Of a stretch of DNA of 50,213 nt, positions 31,910-40,735 are shown piece after piece. The notes under the pieces are model-generated. The model was not told the DNA's origin, searched no databases, and saw only the letters and a program-made list of their open reading frames with translations. The position numbers and the translations under genes were made by a program. The stretch comes from Halorubrum tebenquichense DSM 14210 (GTDB taxonomy: Archaea > Halobacteriota > Halobacteria > Halobacteriales > Haloferacaceae): contig NZ_AOJD01000002.1 of NCBI RefSeq assembly GCF_000337415.1, positions 26,960 to 77,172 of the forward strand, read 5' to 3'. How positions within the stretch are numbered: the first letter of the stretch is position 1; every line of letters begins with the position of its first letter.

Positions 31910-32962
31910 TCAGATCGCCGGTGGCTCGCCGCGGCCGATCACGATCTCCTGTCCCTCGACGTCCTCGAGGGCGGCGACGCGGCCGCCGATCTCGACGCGG
32001 CCGTCTCCGGTGTCGACGACCAGCGACGCCACCTCCTCGGTGTCGACGAACGCGACGTCGACGACCTTGCCGCTGACGGTCACGTCGGCCCCCGTCTCGA
32101 TGTCGCGCCCCTCGACGGTGGCGTAGAACTCCTCGCCGTCGAACTCGCGGACGTCCTTGACCGCGCGGCGGATCGAGGCGTAACGGCGGGGGAAGGGACG
32201 CTCCGCGCCGTCGGCGGCGAGCGTTTCCGCGGTCGTCCACAGGACGGTCCCGAAGAAGCCGGAGACGAGGAAGCCGAGCGCGGAGCGGTTGAAGATGACG
32301 CCGTAGCGCTCGCGGTCGTCCCGCAGGGCGTCTTGGGTCGCGTACACGGAGTACTCGCCGTCGCCGACCGCGAGGACCGGCGTGGTGATCCCTCGGCGGG
32401 CGCGGGCGATGGTCGCGACCTCCAGGTAGTCGAACTCGGTCGGATCGGGCGCGTTGGCGGCGGGCGTGACGAGCAGCTCGACGCTGACGCCCTCGGAGAC
32501 CTTCGCGGCGAGTTCGTCGCGGAACCGCCGGAGGAGCCCGGGCGTGAGCGACACCGCCAGTTCGTACTCCGCGTTCGCGATGACCTCCTCGAGGTACCGG
32601 AGGATCGTCGACCGCGACTTCACGAGCGACACCGCCTCCGTCTCGCGGGTCGGCGCGGTGTAGCGCGCCTCCAGTTCGTCCACCATCTCCGCGAACGACG
32701 AGCGCAGGTCGCCGAAGGCGTCCTCCGGGTCGACGGCGACGATCTTCATCGGCCGCGACTCGCGCAGTTCGACCAGTCCGCGGTCCGACAGGCTCCGGAC
32801 CGTGTCGTACACGCGCGGCTGCGGGATGTCCGTGCGGTCGGCGATGTCGCTCGCCGTCAGTTCCCCGTGCTCCAACACCGCGAGGTACGCGTCGATCTCG
32901 TACTCCCCGAGGTTGAACCGGTCACCGACCCGGTCGAGCGTGTCCCGAAGGTCGTCCGTCAT
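31910..32962 (-). CDS. trmB: TrmB-family transcription regulator
   Basis: A 350-residue sugar-responsive regulator of the TrmB family. The N-terminal winged helix (residues 12-75) has [20 protein letters not shown] and [21 protein letters not shown] coiled-coil linker ([20 protein letters not shown]) follows, then the ligand-binding half with [40 protein letters not shown] and a C-terminal beta domain ([20 protein letters not shown]) of the type that binds sugar in TrmB proteins. In Halobacterium the orthologue controls gluconeogenesis and many metabolic genes. The ATG at 32962 has a TATA element about 26 bases upstream, and a near-consensus TrmB site lies just beyond that, suggesting autoregulation. 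Confidence 0.9.
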   Translation of the reverse strand: MTDDLRDTLDRVGDRFNLGEYEIDAYLAVLEHGELTASDIADRTDIPQPRVYDTVRSLSDRGLVELRESRPMKIVAVDPEDAFGDLRSSFAEMVDELEARYTAPTRETEAVSLVKSRSTILRYLEEVIANAEYELAVSLTPGLLRRFRDELAAKVSEGVSVELLVTPAANAPDPTEFDYLEVATIARARRGITTPVLAVGDGEYSVYATQDALRDDRERYGVIFNRSALGFLVSGFFGTVLWTTAETLAADGAERPFPRRYASIRRAVKDVREFDGEEFYATVEGRDIETGADVTVSGKVVDVAFVDTEEVASLVVDTGDGRVEIGGRVAALEDVEGQEIVIGRGEPPAI

Positions 32963-32983
32963 GTGACGGAGAACGGGGGCGGG

Positions 32984-32992
32984 GATTATAGC
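32984..32992 (-). promoter_or_regulatory. TATA element of trmB
   Basis: Minus-strand reading CTATAATC, about 26 bases from the ATG at 32962. It directly adjoins the candidate TrmB operator. Confidence 0.5.
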
Positions 32993-32996
32993 TTTT

Positions 32997-33012
32997 TACT
33001 ATGGGCCGAGTT
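32997..33012. promoter_or_regulatory. Candidate TrmB operator
   Basis: TACT, seven bases, then GAGTT, one mismatch from the published Halobacterium TrmB motif TACT(N7-8)GAGTA. It lies immediately upstream of the trmB TATA element. Because the motif is short it could occur by chance, but its position at its own promoter raises the odds. Confidence 0.45.
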
Positions 33013-33090
33013 GTACGCGTTTTCGGAGCGCCCTCCTCCGTGCGCCCCGGTCGCGGTCGGCTACGGTCCGTCCCGGCCCCGATCCGGCCG

Positions 33091-33840
33091 TCACATGTAC
33101 ATGCGGTCGTAGCTCCCCTCCGGCTCCCGCTCTTCGATCCGCCCGGCGAGGTCCTCGTAGTGGCGGCGGATCTCCTCGGCGAACGCCTCAAGCGGGGCCG
33201 CGTCGACGCCGAGGTCGTACACCGCGTTCGCCGTGTCGACGAGGCGCACCGCGGCGTCGACGTCGGGGGCCTGCGCGTGGACCGGCGTGACGAACACGCC
33301 GACGCCGAGCGACGAGTCCAGTCCGCGTTCGAGCAGACCGGCGTTCGCCCCGTCGAGGAACCCGGACTCCATCGCGGGCACGTCGGTCCCGTCCCCGAGC
33401 CGCGCGGCGCGGTAGTCCTCGGTGGCGACGTGGAAGGTCCGGTGGGCGTCGGGGCCGTGCGCCACCGGGACGCCCGCCAGCACCGCGATCTCGGAGACGC
33501 CGTTCGCCGCCGTCCAGTCGAGGAGCGCGTCCGCGAGCAGTCCGCCGGGTGCCGGCGGGACGAACTGCTCGGCGACCAGTAGAGTGATGTCGAGGTCCGG
33601 GGCGGAGTACAGCCGGATCGGGTGTCGGGGCGTCCCCTTGGTGAACGGCGTGATCGACGGGAGCCCGTCGATCCGGACGTGGCCCGTCTCCGCCAAGTCG
33701 AGGTCGTCGACCAGGTAGTCGACGGCGGTCAGCCCGGCCAGCCCGAACGACGAGAACCCGGCAATCACCGCGTCTCCCGGCTGTGAGTCGTGTTCGACGC
33801 TGAACCTCGGTGCCGTCGGATCCGCGGGCGGTCGCGACAT
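33091..33840 (-). CDS. PAC2-family proteasome assembly chaperone-like protein
   Basis: A 249-residue protein of the archaeal PAC2/PbaA-type family. It starts with an acidic stretch, then VIAGFSSFGLAGLTAVDYLV, followed by GHVRIDGLPSITPFTKGTPR and ITLLVAEQFVPPAPGGLLADALLDW. The central EIAVLAGVPVAHGP and the late helix LVDTANAVYDLGVDAAPLEA match family blocks. The C-terminus ends SYDRMYM; in archaeal PbaB/PbaA the C-terminal tail docks on the proteasome core, and the hydrophobic-aromatic end here could do so. Together with Cdc48 it points to protein quality control, but the genes are far apart in the window. A weak TATA (TGCTAACA) lies 26 bases upstream of ATG 33840. Confidence 0.84.
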   Translation of the reverse strand: MSRPPADPTAPRFSVEHDSQPGDAVIAGFSSFGLAGLTAVDYLVDDLDLAETGHVRIDGLPSITPFTKGTPRHPIRLYSAPDLDITLLVAEQFVPPAPGGLLADALLDWTAANGVSEIAVLAGVPVAHGPDAHRTFHVATEDYRAARLGDGTDVPAMESGFLDGANAGLLERGLDSSLGVGVFVTPVHAQAPDVDAAVRLVDTANAVYDLGVDAAPLEAFAEEIRRHYEDLAGRIEEREPEGSYDRMYM

Positions 33841-33948
33841 ACCGCCCGTTCGCTCAGCGGCGTGTTAGCAGTTGTCCCGTCGCCCGCGGACTTCCCGTCA
33901 GCGGCCGCGGGGAGAAACGCTTTTTCGGGTGGCCGACGCGGGTTCGCT

Positions 33949-35061
33949 ATGGTCTTTCAGGAGGTGACGCCGGTCCCGGGGATCGCCCCACGGCTCTCCG
34001 GGGTCGGCGAGTGGCTCGTCGGGATCGGCGAGCGGCTCGCCGCCCTCCCCGGAGCCAGCCTCCTGACGGTCGTCGCAGCCGTCGCGGTCGGCGTCGTCGT
34101 CGCCAACTTCCTCGTGCGGCTGATCGGTCGCCCCGTGGCGCGCCGCGTGTCGCGACAGAGCGTCGCGCAGACGATCATCCGCGGCGTCCGTGTGGGGACT
34201 ATCGGTCTCGCCCTGTTGGTCGGGCTCGACGCCGTCGGGTTTCGGTTCTCGGACCTCCTCTTGGGGACGGCGGTGTTCTCCGCGGTCATCGGTATCATCC
34301 TCGCGCCGCTGGTGGGGAACTTCATCAACGGCGTGTTCATCCTCGCGGACCAGCCGTTCGAGATCGGCGACATGGTCGAGTTGGAGGACGGGACGACCGG
34401 GTTCGTCGAGGACATCACGATCCGGTACACGAAGATATTCACCCTCGACAACACCTTCCTCGTCGTGCCGAACGGGACGATGCGCGAGCGGGACGTGACG
34501 AACCTCTCCGCGGAGGACGAGCGCACCCGGCGGTCGATCGACGTGCTCGTCACCTACGAGAGCGACATCCCGGAGGCCCGCCGCCGCATCGAGCGCGCGG
34601 CGCGCGACTGCGAGGCCGTCATCGACGGCGGCCCCGATATCCGCATCGGCGTGGCCCGGTACATGGCGGGGCCCGACTGCCGCCTACACGAGTTCGGCGA
34701 CAACGGAATCTTACTCCGGCTCCGCTACTGGGTGAAAAAGCCCTACAAGCTGGCGAAGGTCCAGTCGGACGTGAACACCCGAATCCGCGAGCGGCTCGGC
34801 GACCCGGAGGCGGACGTCACGATGGCGTACCCGCACCGCCACCTCGTCTTCGACGACACCTCCGGCGTCGCCCGCGTGAACGCCGATGCGAACCGGTCCG
34901 CGGCGACGGACTCCGGATCGGCCACGGCCGCCGCCCACGACACCCCGGGCGACGCTCCCGCATCGGACTCCGGGGCGGACTCCCCGGACGGCGGGTTAAC
35001 GGCCGCCGATTCGACCGAGGACGACCGCGACGACCGCCCCGACGGCGGCAGGAGACGCTGA
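33949..35061 (+). CDS. mscS: MscS-family mechanosensitive channel
   Basis: A 370-residue small-conductance mechanosensitive channel. Three membrane helices lie near residues 38-60, 75-97 and 105-132; the pore helix is FSAVIGIILAPLVGNFINGVFILADQPF. The beta domain follows as FEIGDMVELEDGTTGFVEDITIRYTKI and DNTFLVVPNGTMRERDVTNLS, both diagnostic. The alpha/beta domain ends near MAYPHRHLVF, followed by a disordered Asp/Ala/Ser tail of about 65 residues, typical of haloarchaea. The chosen ATG has a T-rich TATA-like element (GCTTTTTCG) about 26 bases upstream; the open frame before it lacks features. The family relieves turgor after osmotic downshock. Confidence 0.93.
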   Translation: MVFQEVTPVPGIAPRLSGVGEWLVGIGERLAALPGASLLTVVAAVAVGVVVANFLVRLIGRPVARRVSRQSVAQTIIRGVRVGTIGLALLVGLDAVGFRFSDLLLGTAVFSAVIGIILAPLVGNFINGVFILADQPFEIGDMVELEDGTTGFVEDITIRYTKIFTLDNTFLVVPNGTMRERDVTNLSAEDERTRRSIDVLVTYESDIPEARRRIERAARDCEAVIDGGPDIRIGVARYMAGPDCRLHEFGDNGILLRLRYWVKKPYKLAKVQSDVNTRIRERLGDPEADVTMAYPHRHLVFDDTSGVARVNADANRSAATDSGSATAAAHDTPGDAPASDSGADSPDGGLTAADSTEDDRDDRPDGGRRR

Positions 35062-35105
35062 CCGGATCGGAAGTCTGATAGCGCGCCACCGGCGTTTGTA
35101 CGCCA

Positions 35106-36761
35106 GTGAGCGACGAGCCTCCGGTCGATCCGGACGACCCCTCCGACGGGCCGGACGACCCCGCTACCGCCCCGGACGAACACGCCCACGCCGACGGGTC
35201 GGACGACCCCGACCAGCCCGACGGGCCCGGCGACGGTTCCCCGGGCGGACCGGACGGGCCGGTCGACGGGGAGTCGATCACCGAAGGAAGCCTCCTCCGA
35301 CCGCTGTTCCGGCTGGCGTGGCCGATCGTCGTCATCCAGCTGTTACAGGTGACGTACAACATCGTCGACACGCTCTACCTCGGCCGGCTCTCGGCGGAAG
35401 CGGTCGGCGCGATCAGCCTCGCGTTCCCGCTCATCTTCCTACTGATCGCGGTCGCCGGCGGGTTCACCACCGCGGGCGCGATCCTCGTCGCGCAGTACAC
35501 CGGTGCCGACGGCGACGGGTCGGCCGGACTGGTCGCGGGACAGACGATCTTCACCGTCTCGGTGCTGTCCGTCCTCATCGGTATCGCGGGCTACTTCTAC
35601 ACCCGGCCCGCCCTGGAGATCCTCCCGAGCGACGCGGACACCGCGGCGACGGTGATCCCGCTCGCGGCCGACTACATGGAGGTCATCTTCGCCGGCATTC
35701 CCCTGATGTTCGGCTTCTTCGTGTTCTCGGCGCTGATGCGCGGCTACGGCGACACCCGGACGCCGATGGCCGTGATGTTCATTTCCGTCCTCCTGAACGT
35801 CCTCCTCGACCCGTTCTTCATCTTCGGGTTCGAAGGCAACCCGCTGTTCGGGTGGCTCGCGGCGGTGCCGGGTCTCGCGGCTCTCGACCCGGTCGCGCTG
35901 GAGGCGACCCTGCTCTCGGCGACGGGGATCACCGGACTCGGAATTAGGGGCGCTGCGCTCGCGACGATCCTCTCGCGCGGCGTCGCGACCGCCATCGGGC
36001 TCTGGGTCCTGTTCGGGACCGACTACGGCCCCGACGTGACGCTCGGTCACCTCGCGCCCGACCTCGATTTCATCGAGGACATCTTCCGGCTCGGGCTCCC
36101 CTCCAGCGTCGAGCAGACGACGAGCGCGCTCGCGATGATCACGCTCACGGCGATGATCGTCACGTTCTCGCCGCCCGTCGTCGCCGCCTACGGGCTGGGG
36201 AACCGCCTCATCTCGCTCGTGTTCCTGCCCGCGATGGGACTGGGACGGGCCATCGACACGATGGTCGGACAGAACCTCGGCGCAAACCGCGCCGACCGCG
36301 CGGGCAAGGCGGTGAAGTTCGCCGCGACGACCGGCGCGGGCGTGATGTTCCTCGTCGCGGTCGTCGCGGTCACCTTCACCGAACCGATCGTTGGGGCGTT
36401 CCTCGGCGACGTGCCGGACGCGCCCGCGACCATCGGCTACGCGGTCGAGTACGTCCGGATCCGCTCGGTCGAGTTCGCCTTCATCGGCGTCTCGCAGGTT
36501 ATCCTCGGCGCGTTCCGCGGCGCGGGCAACACGAAGACCGCGATGGTCATCTCGATCCTCACCCTCTGGGTGGGCCGGGTCGCCAGCGTGGCGTACCTCG
36601 TCTTCGTCGCCGGGTGGGGCGAAACGGGCGTCTGGGTCGGCATGGCGCTCGGGAACGTCCTCGGCGCGGTCGTCGGCGTCGCGTGGTTCGCGCGCGGCAC
36701 GTGGACCGAGCGGTACATCGACGACCCCGACCCCGGCGTCGACCCCGTCGGCGACGACTGA
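35106..36761 (+). CDS. MATE-family multidrug/toxin exporter
   Basis: A 551-residue cation-coupled exporter. A cytoplasmic Asp/Pro-rich N-terminal extension (residues 1-60) precedes the typical start LLRPLFRLAWPIVVIQLLQV, followed by NIVDTLYLGRLSAEAVGAISLAFPL. Twelve helices are visible in two halves; the second half begins EDIFRLGLPSSVEQTTSALA with QNLGANRADRAGKAVKF, and the first contains FGFFVFSALMRGYGDTRTPM. The repeat match R-G-x-G-[DN]-T-[RK]-T appears in each half (RGYGDTRT and RGAGNTKT). GTG 35106 has a weak TATA (CTGATAG) 28 bases upstream and follows mscS by 44 bases. The substrate is not predictable. Confidence 0.93.
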   Translation: MSDEPPVDPDDPSDGPDDPATAPDEHAHADGSDDPDQPDGPGDGSPGGPDGPVDGESITEGSLLRPLFRLAWPIVVIQLLQVTYNIVDTLYLGRLSAEAVGAISLAFPLIFLLIAVAGGFTTAGAILVAQYTGADGDGSAGLVAGQTIFTVSVLSVLIGIAGYFYTRPALEILPSDADTAATVIPLAADYMEVIFAGIPLMFGFFVFSALMRGYGDTRTPMAVMFISVLLNVLLDPFFIFGFEGNPLFGWLAAVPGLAALDPVALEATLLSATGITGLGIRGAALATILSRGVATAIGLWVLFGTDYGPDVTLGHLAPDLDFIEDIFRLGLPSSVEQTTSALAMITLTAMIVTFSPPVVAAYGLGNRLISLVFLPAMGLGRAIDTMVGQNLGANRADRAGKAVKFAATTGAGVMFLVAVVAVTFTEPIVGAFLGDVPDAPATIGYAVEYVRIRSVEFAFIGVSQVILGAFRGAGNTKTAMVISILTLWVGRVASVAYLVFVAGWGETGVWVGMALGNVLGAVVGVAWFARGTWTERYIDDPDPGVDPVGDD

Positions 36762-36884
36762 CGCTCGGGATCCGTTGAGATCCGCAGCAAGTGATGTATT
36801 TCGGCTCGATCGCGCTCAGGACGGTGTGCGGAAAGAGGGAAGCAATCGGTTAGTCGACACAACAAATAAATTCTCATCTACACT

Positions 36885-36901
36885 AATTTCAATCAGAAAT
36901 T
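36885..36901. promoter_or_regulatory. Short inverted repeat upstream of the orphan gene
   Basis: AATTTC (36885-36890) and GAAATT (36896-36901) separated by five bases, 13 bases before ATG 36914. An AT-rich element ACAAATAAATTC lies at 36862-36873. It could be an operator or leader hairpin. Confidence 0.35.
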
Positions 36902-36913
36902 GAGGCTCGGAAA

Positions 36914-37447
36914 ATGACCACGGAAGCCTCACTCCGCGAACGCCTCTTCGGTTGTGCCGTCGGTGTCGAATACTCGTGGCGGCAGCGGTATTTAGGTACT
37001 ACATTTGAGTCGTTCGACGACCGTATTATCGAACGAATAGAAGAACGCGAATCAGTACGAGTCGAAGAGTACACGAACACGTTAATAGAACTGTGCGAGA
37101 ACGCGATAGAGGCCAATTTCACGCTCACAATTGAAAAAGAGAGTGTCGAGATACTGGAGGAACGAGATGTATTCGACCAGTATGTCCCGTTCAGCGAGGT
37201 CAATGACGACACTCATACACGAGAACAGGCAATGATAATGAAGACACTCGACGAATGTGAACCAGTCTACTCCTGGCTTCTAAAAATTGAGACAGACCCC
37301 CACCTCAGGTATCGGTGGGGACGCTACCGGACCATGGTAAAGCTCTGCCAGCACCTCACCAGCATAGTTGAAGAGTGGTGTTTCGACGAGCCAGATCGGA
37401 GTGGCCGCAGAACCTCGGGGTCAGTTCTCCTGTTCGGACCTATCTGA
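36914..37447 (+). CDS. Orphan cytoplasmic protein in lower-GC patch
   Basis: A 177-residue soluble protein that I do not recognise. It is rich in Glu, Arg and Ile, mostly helical by pattern (DRIIERIEERESVRVEEYTN, TLIELCENAIEANFTLTIEK, MVKLCQHLTSIVEEWCF), and has four Cys that form no clear metal motif. Its DNA is clearly lower in GC than the flanking genes, with many A/T third positions (AAT, ATA, TTA, GAA), a sign of recent acquisition. The start at ATG 36914 has an AT-rich element upstream. There is no adjacent same-strand partner. It could be a small accessory-region gene, for example from a virus, plasmid or defence locus, but nothing proves it. Confidence 0.62.
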   Translation: MTTEASLRERLFGCAVGVEYSWRQRYLGTTFESFDDRIIERIEERESVRVEEYTNTLIELCENAIEANFTLTIEKESVEILEERDVFDQYVPFSEVNDDTHTREQAMIMKTLDECEPVYSWLLKIETDPHLRYRWGRYRTMVKLCQHLTSIVEEWCFDEPDRSGRRTSGSVLLFGPI

Positions 37448-37569
37448 TCGTAGGTCTGGTCTCGTTCAAGTTTACATCAGCGGCCTAGTTTCCAACGTGC
37501 TACTACCTCGTGTGTAATTCCCGCTGAGACATTCACTTTCATGTTCTACTGAAATCCTCTTCTTTTGGT

Positions 37570-37686
37570 CTATTCTTGTTTGGCCTGCTGAAACCCTTCG
37601 TATACGACGATTTCTGGCTCGGTGCCAGTCACGACGTACCCTAGGCGGCCAACCACTTCGACGAGAGGGAGTCTGAAGGAGGAAAT
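37570..37686 (-). pseudogene. Possible C-terminal remnant of a lost gene
   Basis: A 38-codon stretch ending in TAG reads like the end of a folded protein: LPLVEVVGRLGYVVTGTEPE then IVVYEGFQQAKQE. It has no start codon, and a TGA lies directly before it. It sits in the lower-GC gap between the orphan gene and the next gene. This may be the debris of an insertion or deletion. The parent family is not recognised, and chance cannot be excluded for so short a frame. Confidence 0.3.
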
Positions 37687-37722
37687 TCACGGAGTCGACG
37701 CCGCGTAAGCCGATCGCAGCCC

Positions 37723-37950
37723 TCAGTGTCTGAACAGGTACACGGCGTCGTCGTCGCGAAGCAGACAGAACCGCGCGCCGTCGTTCTCGGGAAACGTCGT
37801 TCCGGCCTGCTCGGTGACGAACAGCCGCGAAAAGATTTCGTCGCACACCGGACACGCCATGTCCTCGCGGTTCTCCCAGAGACTGGTCGTCCCCGAGTCG
37901 CGGAGCTGTTTCAGCTCGTGGCGGTGGTCGTGAACGTCGAAGTCGGCCAT
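37723..37950 (-). CDS. Small Cys-pair protein, haloarchaeal DUF7385-like
   Basis: A 75-residue protein. The first 30 residues are His/Asp-rich (DVHDHRHELKQLRDSG), then a Cys-Pro-x-Cys knuckle (MACPVCDEIFSRLFVTEQA) that likely binds zinc together with His or a later Cys. It ends with GARFCLLRDDDAVYLFRH. I recall this layout in small haloarchaeal proteins once labelled flagella-cluster proteins. The sequence is intact with a good ATG start. Role unknown; it may be a small regulator or adaptor. Confidence 0.66.
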   Translation of the reverse strand: MADFDVHDHRHELKQLRDSGTTSLWENREDMACPVCDEIFSRLFVTEQAGTTFPENDGARFCLLRDDDAVYLFRH

Positions 37951-38043
37951 GTGCGGAGCGTTCGCCGGGAGGGTGTTGAACGTGTCCTCGCGAGTCTCAG
38001 TTCGGAGAACGGGCGTCGGGCGGGGCCGGTCGCGCTCGGGCGG

Positions 38044-39264
38044 TCACCCGTCGAGCCGCATCGGCTGCGCCTCCCCGTAGGTGAGGGTCCGCCACACCCA
38101 CTCGACGGGGCCGAACCGGAAGTACCGCAGCCACAGCACCGACAGGGGGACCTGAACCGCCCAGATCGCGGCGACGATTGCGTACTGCTCGACGCGGGTG
38201 ACGGAGCCAAACAGCCCGAGCCCGTGCCCGTAGAAGACCGTGGTCGCGATCACGGTCTGGAGCAGGTAGTTCGTGAAGGCGGTCCGGCCGACGGCGGCGA
38301 GCGCGCGGGTGACGATCCCCTCGCCGCGCCACCTGACGAACAGGGTGACGGCCCCGACGTAGCCGCCGGCGACGAGCAGGCTCCCGACGTAGTTGAACTG
38401 CCGCCAGAACAGCGCGGCGTCGGCGCTCCAGTCGTTCGCCTCGACGTACGCGACGCCCGCGACGACGATGCCGACGCCGACGACGCCGCCCGCCACGAGC
38501 CGGCGGTAGAACGCGGTCGAGCGCTCGCCGGTCAACACGCCCCACCGGTACAGCGCCATCCCGAGCAGCATGATCCCGCCTACCCGCCAGAAGTTCTGGC
38601 CGATGAACCCGGTCGTCTGGCGCTGGAACGACGAGTCGACGCGGTGGCTCATCTGATCGAGCCACCCGCCGCGGTAGGTGGCCACCTGCTGGCGCAGCGC
38701 GGCCTCGGAGGGCAGCCACTGGCCGGCAATGGCGTCGCCCCCGATCGACACCGCGGAGAACAGTTCGACCGCCGGGAGGAACAGCAGGAACACGGCGCTC
38801 AGCCCGGCGAGCTGTCGGGCGTCGAGGTCGCGGACGTACAGCAGGAAGATCCCGGTGAGGCCGTACGCGACGAGGATGTCGCCGTACCACAGCAGGTACG
38901 CGTGGAGGAGGCCGACACCGATCAGCACCGCGGTCCGGCGGAGGTGGAGGCGGACGGCGTCTTGCCCCTTCTCCTCCTTGCTCTCGACGAACAGCAGGAC
39001 CCCCGCGCCGAACAGCGCCGAGAATATCGTGATGAACTTCGACTGCGCGAAGACGTGCCCGGCGAACCACGCCCAGTAGTTCGCGCCCGAGAACTCGCCG
39101 TAGGCGGCGGCGTCGGCGTACACGTTCGGGTTCAACAGCGTCTGCTCGGGCATCGAGAACACCCAGACGTTGATGAGGAGGATGCCGAGCAGCGCGAACC
39201 CCCGGAGCGCGTCGAGGCTGGTGATCCGTTCGGAGGGCGGCGTCGGGCCTGAATCGCGAGTCAC
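38044..39264 (-). CDS. DUF418-family membrane protein
   Basis: A 406-residue integral membrane protein of the DUF418/YeiB type. It starts with the diagnostic ITSLDALRGFALLGILLINV, then SKFITIFSALFGAGVLLFVE, HLRRTAVLIGVGLLHAYLLW and YGDILVAYGLTGIFLLY, all family signatures, and ends with the conserved AVGRTAFTNYLLQTVIATTV and FRFGPVEWVWRTLTYG. About ten helices are visible. Function is unknown; some members may handle acyl groups or act in membrane adaptation. The start is a GTG at 39264, with a TATA-like CCTATTCG at about 39299-39306 on this strand. Confidence 0.9.
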   Translation of the reverse strand: MTRDSGPTPPSERITSLDALRGFALLGILLINVWVFSMPEQTLLNPNVYADAAAYGEFSGANYWAWFAGHVFAQSKFITIFSALFGAGVLLFVESKEEKGQDAVRLHLRRTAVLIGVGLLHAYLLWYGDILVAYGLTGIFLLYVRDLDARQLAGLSAVFLLFLPAVELFSAVSIGGDAIAGQWLPSEAALRQQVATYRGGWLDQMSHRVDSSFQRQTTGFIGQNFWRVGGIMLLGMALYRWGVLTGERSTAFYRRLVAGGVVGVGIVVAGVAYVEANDWSADAALFWRQFNYVGSLLVAGGYVGAVTLFVRWRGEGIVTRALAAVGRTAFTNYLLQTVIATTVFYGHGLGLFGSVTRVEQYAIVAAIWAVQVPLSVLWLRYFRFGPVEWVWRTLTYGEAQPMRLDG

Positions 39265-39382
39265 GAGTTGGCTGTTGTGTTCGGTCCCAGCAACGAATAG
39301 GTTCCCATCGCGGACGCGACCGCCCGAAGCGAGCGGGAGGGTGACCCCGCCGACCGGAATAACGACCGGGCGTCTCGCCGAC

Positions 39383-40681
39383 TCAGAGGAGTCCCGCCTC
39401 GTCGGACGGCGGCACGTCCCCGAGCGCGCCGACGGCGTCGATGGTGTTAGCGGCGACGTACACCGCGCCGTCGACGAGCACCGGGGGCGTCGTGAACATC
39501 ACGTCGAACCCGTCGATGTGATAGTACCAGCGCACGTCTCCGGTATCGCGGTCGAACGCGGCGACCGCGGGCCACGCGGTCTCCAGATCGAATCCCTCGT
39601 ACTGGACCGGCGCGACGACGGTCTCTCGCCCGACGCAGAGCCCCTCCTGACAGCCCTCGGCGTCGAGACGCCACTCGTCTGTCCCGTCGGTAACCGCGAC
39701 CGCGGAGAGGTGCTCGTCGGTCAGCCAGTACGCGGTCCCGTCGGCGACCGCGACGCCGTGGGCCTCGCCGTCGTACCCGTCGAGTACTCGGATTCGGTCT
39801 CCGGTGTCGGCGTCGTGGACCGCGAGGTCGCCGTCGGCGGCGACGAGGAGTCCCGCGGCGGTCGCGCTGGGCCCGAGCGCGACGCTCCCGACGCTCCGAC
39901 GCCACACTTCGCTTCCGTCCGCGATATCGAGCCGGTACAGCGCCGAGTCCGCGGCGACGAACACGCCCTCCCCCCGGACCGCGGGCGGGTCGAGGACGGT
40001 CCCCGAGAGCGGTTCGGACCACCGTTCTTCCCCGGTCGCTGCGTCGAGCGCGGTGAGCCTCCCGTCCCTGTCGGCGTCGTGGGGAACCAGTACGAGCGAC
40101 TCCGCGGGGGCGGCGGTTAGCTCGGTCCGCGAGACGGTCCCGGTCACCGTCGCGCTCCACTCTCGGTCGCCGGACTCGCGGTCGAGGGCGACGACTCGGT
40201 CCCCGAACGCGGCGACGAGGTACTCCCCGACGACGGCGGAGGTGTAGTGGGACGCCTCCTCGACGTCGACGCGCCAGCGCTCGGAGCCGTCCGTCGCGTC
40301 GAGCGCGACGACCTTCGGACCGGGGTTCGGGTCGACGTTCCCGATGTACACCTCGTCGTCGACCGCGACGGGCGGCCACCGCGTGAACGCGTCCGAGGTC
40401 CACGCGAGGTTCCCGCGCGACGGGGCGGTCGCCGCCGTCGCCGCCGTGTTCGCCCCGTCGCGCATGTGCTGCGGCCACGACCCGGAGGGCGTCGACGGGA
40501 GCGACCGATCGCCGTCGCCGAGACAACCGCTGAGTCCGGCGAACACGCCGGCGGCACCGGCCGCTAGGACCGATCGCCGCCTCACGTCCGCCGCGTGTCC
40601 TGCCGTCTCCGCCACGTTCCGTGCCGTCTCCGTCCCCTGCGAGTCACCGGACGCCGCCGCGCCGCTGCTGGAGGGCTTCAT
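39383..40681 (-). CDS. PQQ-type beta-propeller Tat lipoprotein
   Basis: A 432-residue exported lipoprotein. After an N-terminal acidic and Ala-rich segment of about 30 residues come a twin-arginine motif (VRRRSVLAAGAAGVFAG) and lipobox GLSGC. The mature domain is a beta-propeller of the outer-membrane-assembly/quinoprotein type, with repeated blade signatures such as VVALDATDGSERWRVDVEE, VVALDRESGDREWSATVTG, LTALDAATGEERWSEPLSG and LYRLDIADGSEVWRRSVGS, about seven or eight blades in all. There are no clear PQQ-binding residues that I can place, so it is probably a scaffold or binding protein rather than a dehydrogenase. It is transcribed alone, upstream of the DUF418 gene on the same strand by 118 bases. 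Confidence 0.86.
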   Translation of the reverse strand: MKPSSSGAAASGDSQGTETARNVAETAGHAADVRRRSVLAAGAAGVFAGLSGCLGDGDRSLPSTPSGSWPQHMRDGANTAATAATAPSRGNLAWTSDAFTRWPPVAVDDEVYIGNVDPNPGPKVVALDATDGSERWRVDVEEASHYTSAVVGEYLVAAFGDRVVALDRESGDREWSATVTGTVSRTELTAAPAESLVLVPHDADRDGRLTALDAATGEERWSEPLSGTVLDPPAVRGEGVFVAADSALYRLDIADGSEVWRRSVGSVALGPSATAAGLLVAADGDLAVHDADTGDRIRVLDGYDGEAHGVAVADGTAYWLTDEHLSAVAVTDGTDEWRLDAEGCQEGLCVGRETVVAPVQYEGFDLETAWPAVAAFDRDTGDVRWYYHIDGFDVMFTTPPVLVDGAVYVAANTIDAVGALGDVPPSDEAGLL

Positions 40682-40735
40682 GGCCGTCTGTTTCTCCGAT
40701 GGCTCCCCTAAGTGTATCGGCTCTCACCGTGCCGG

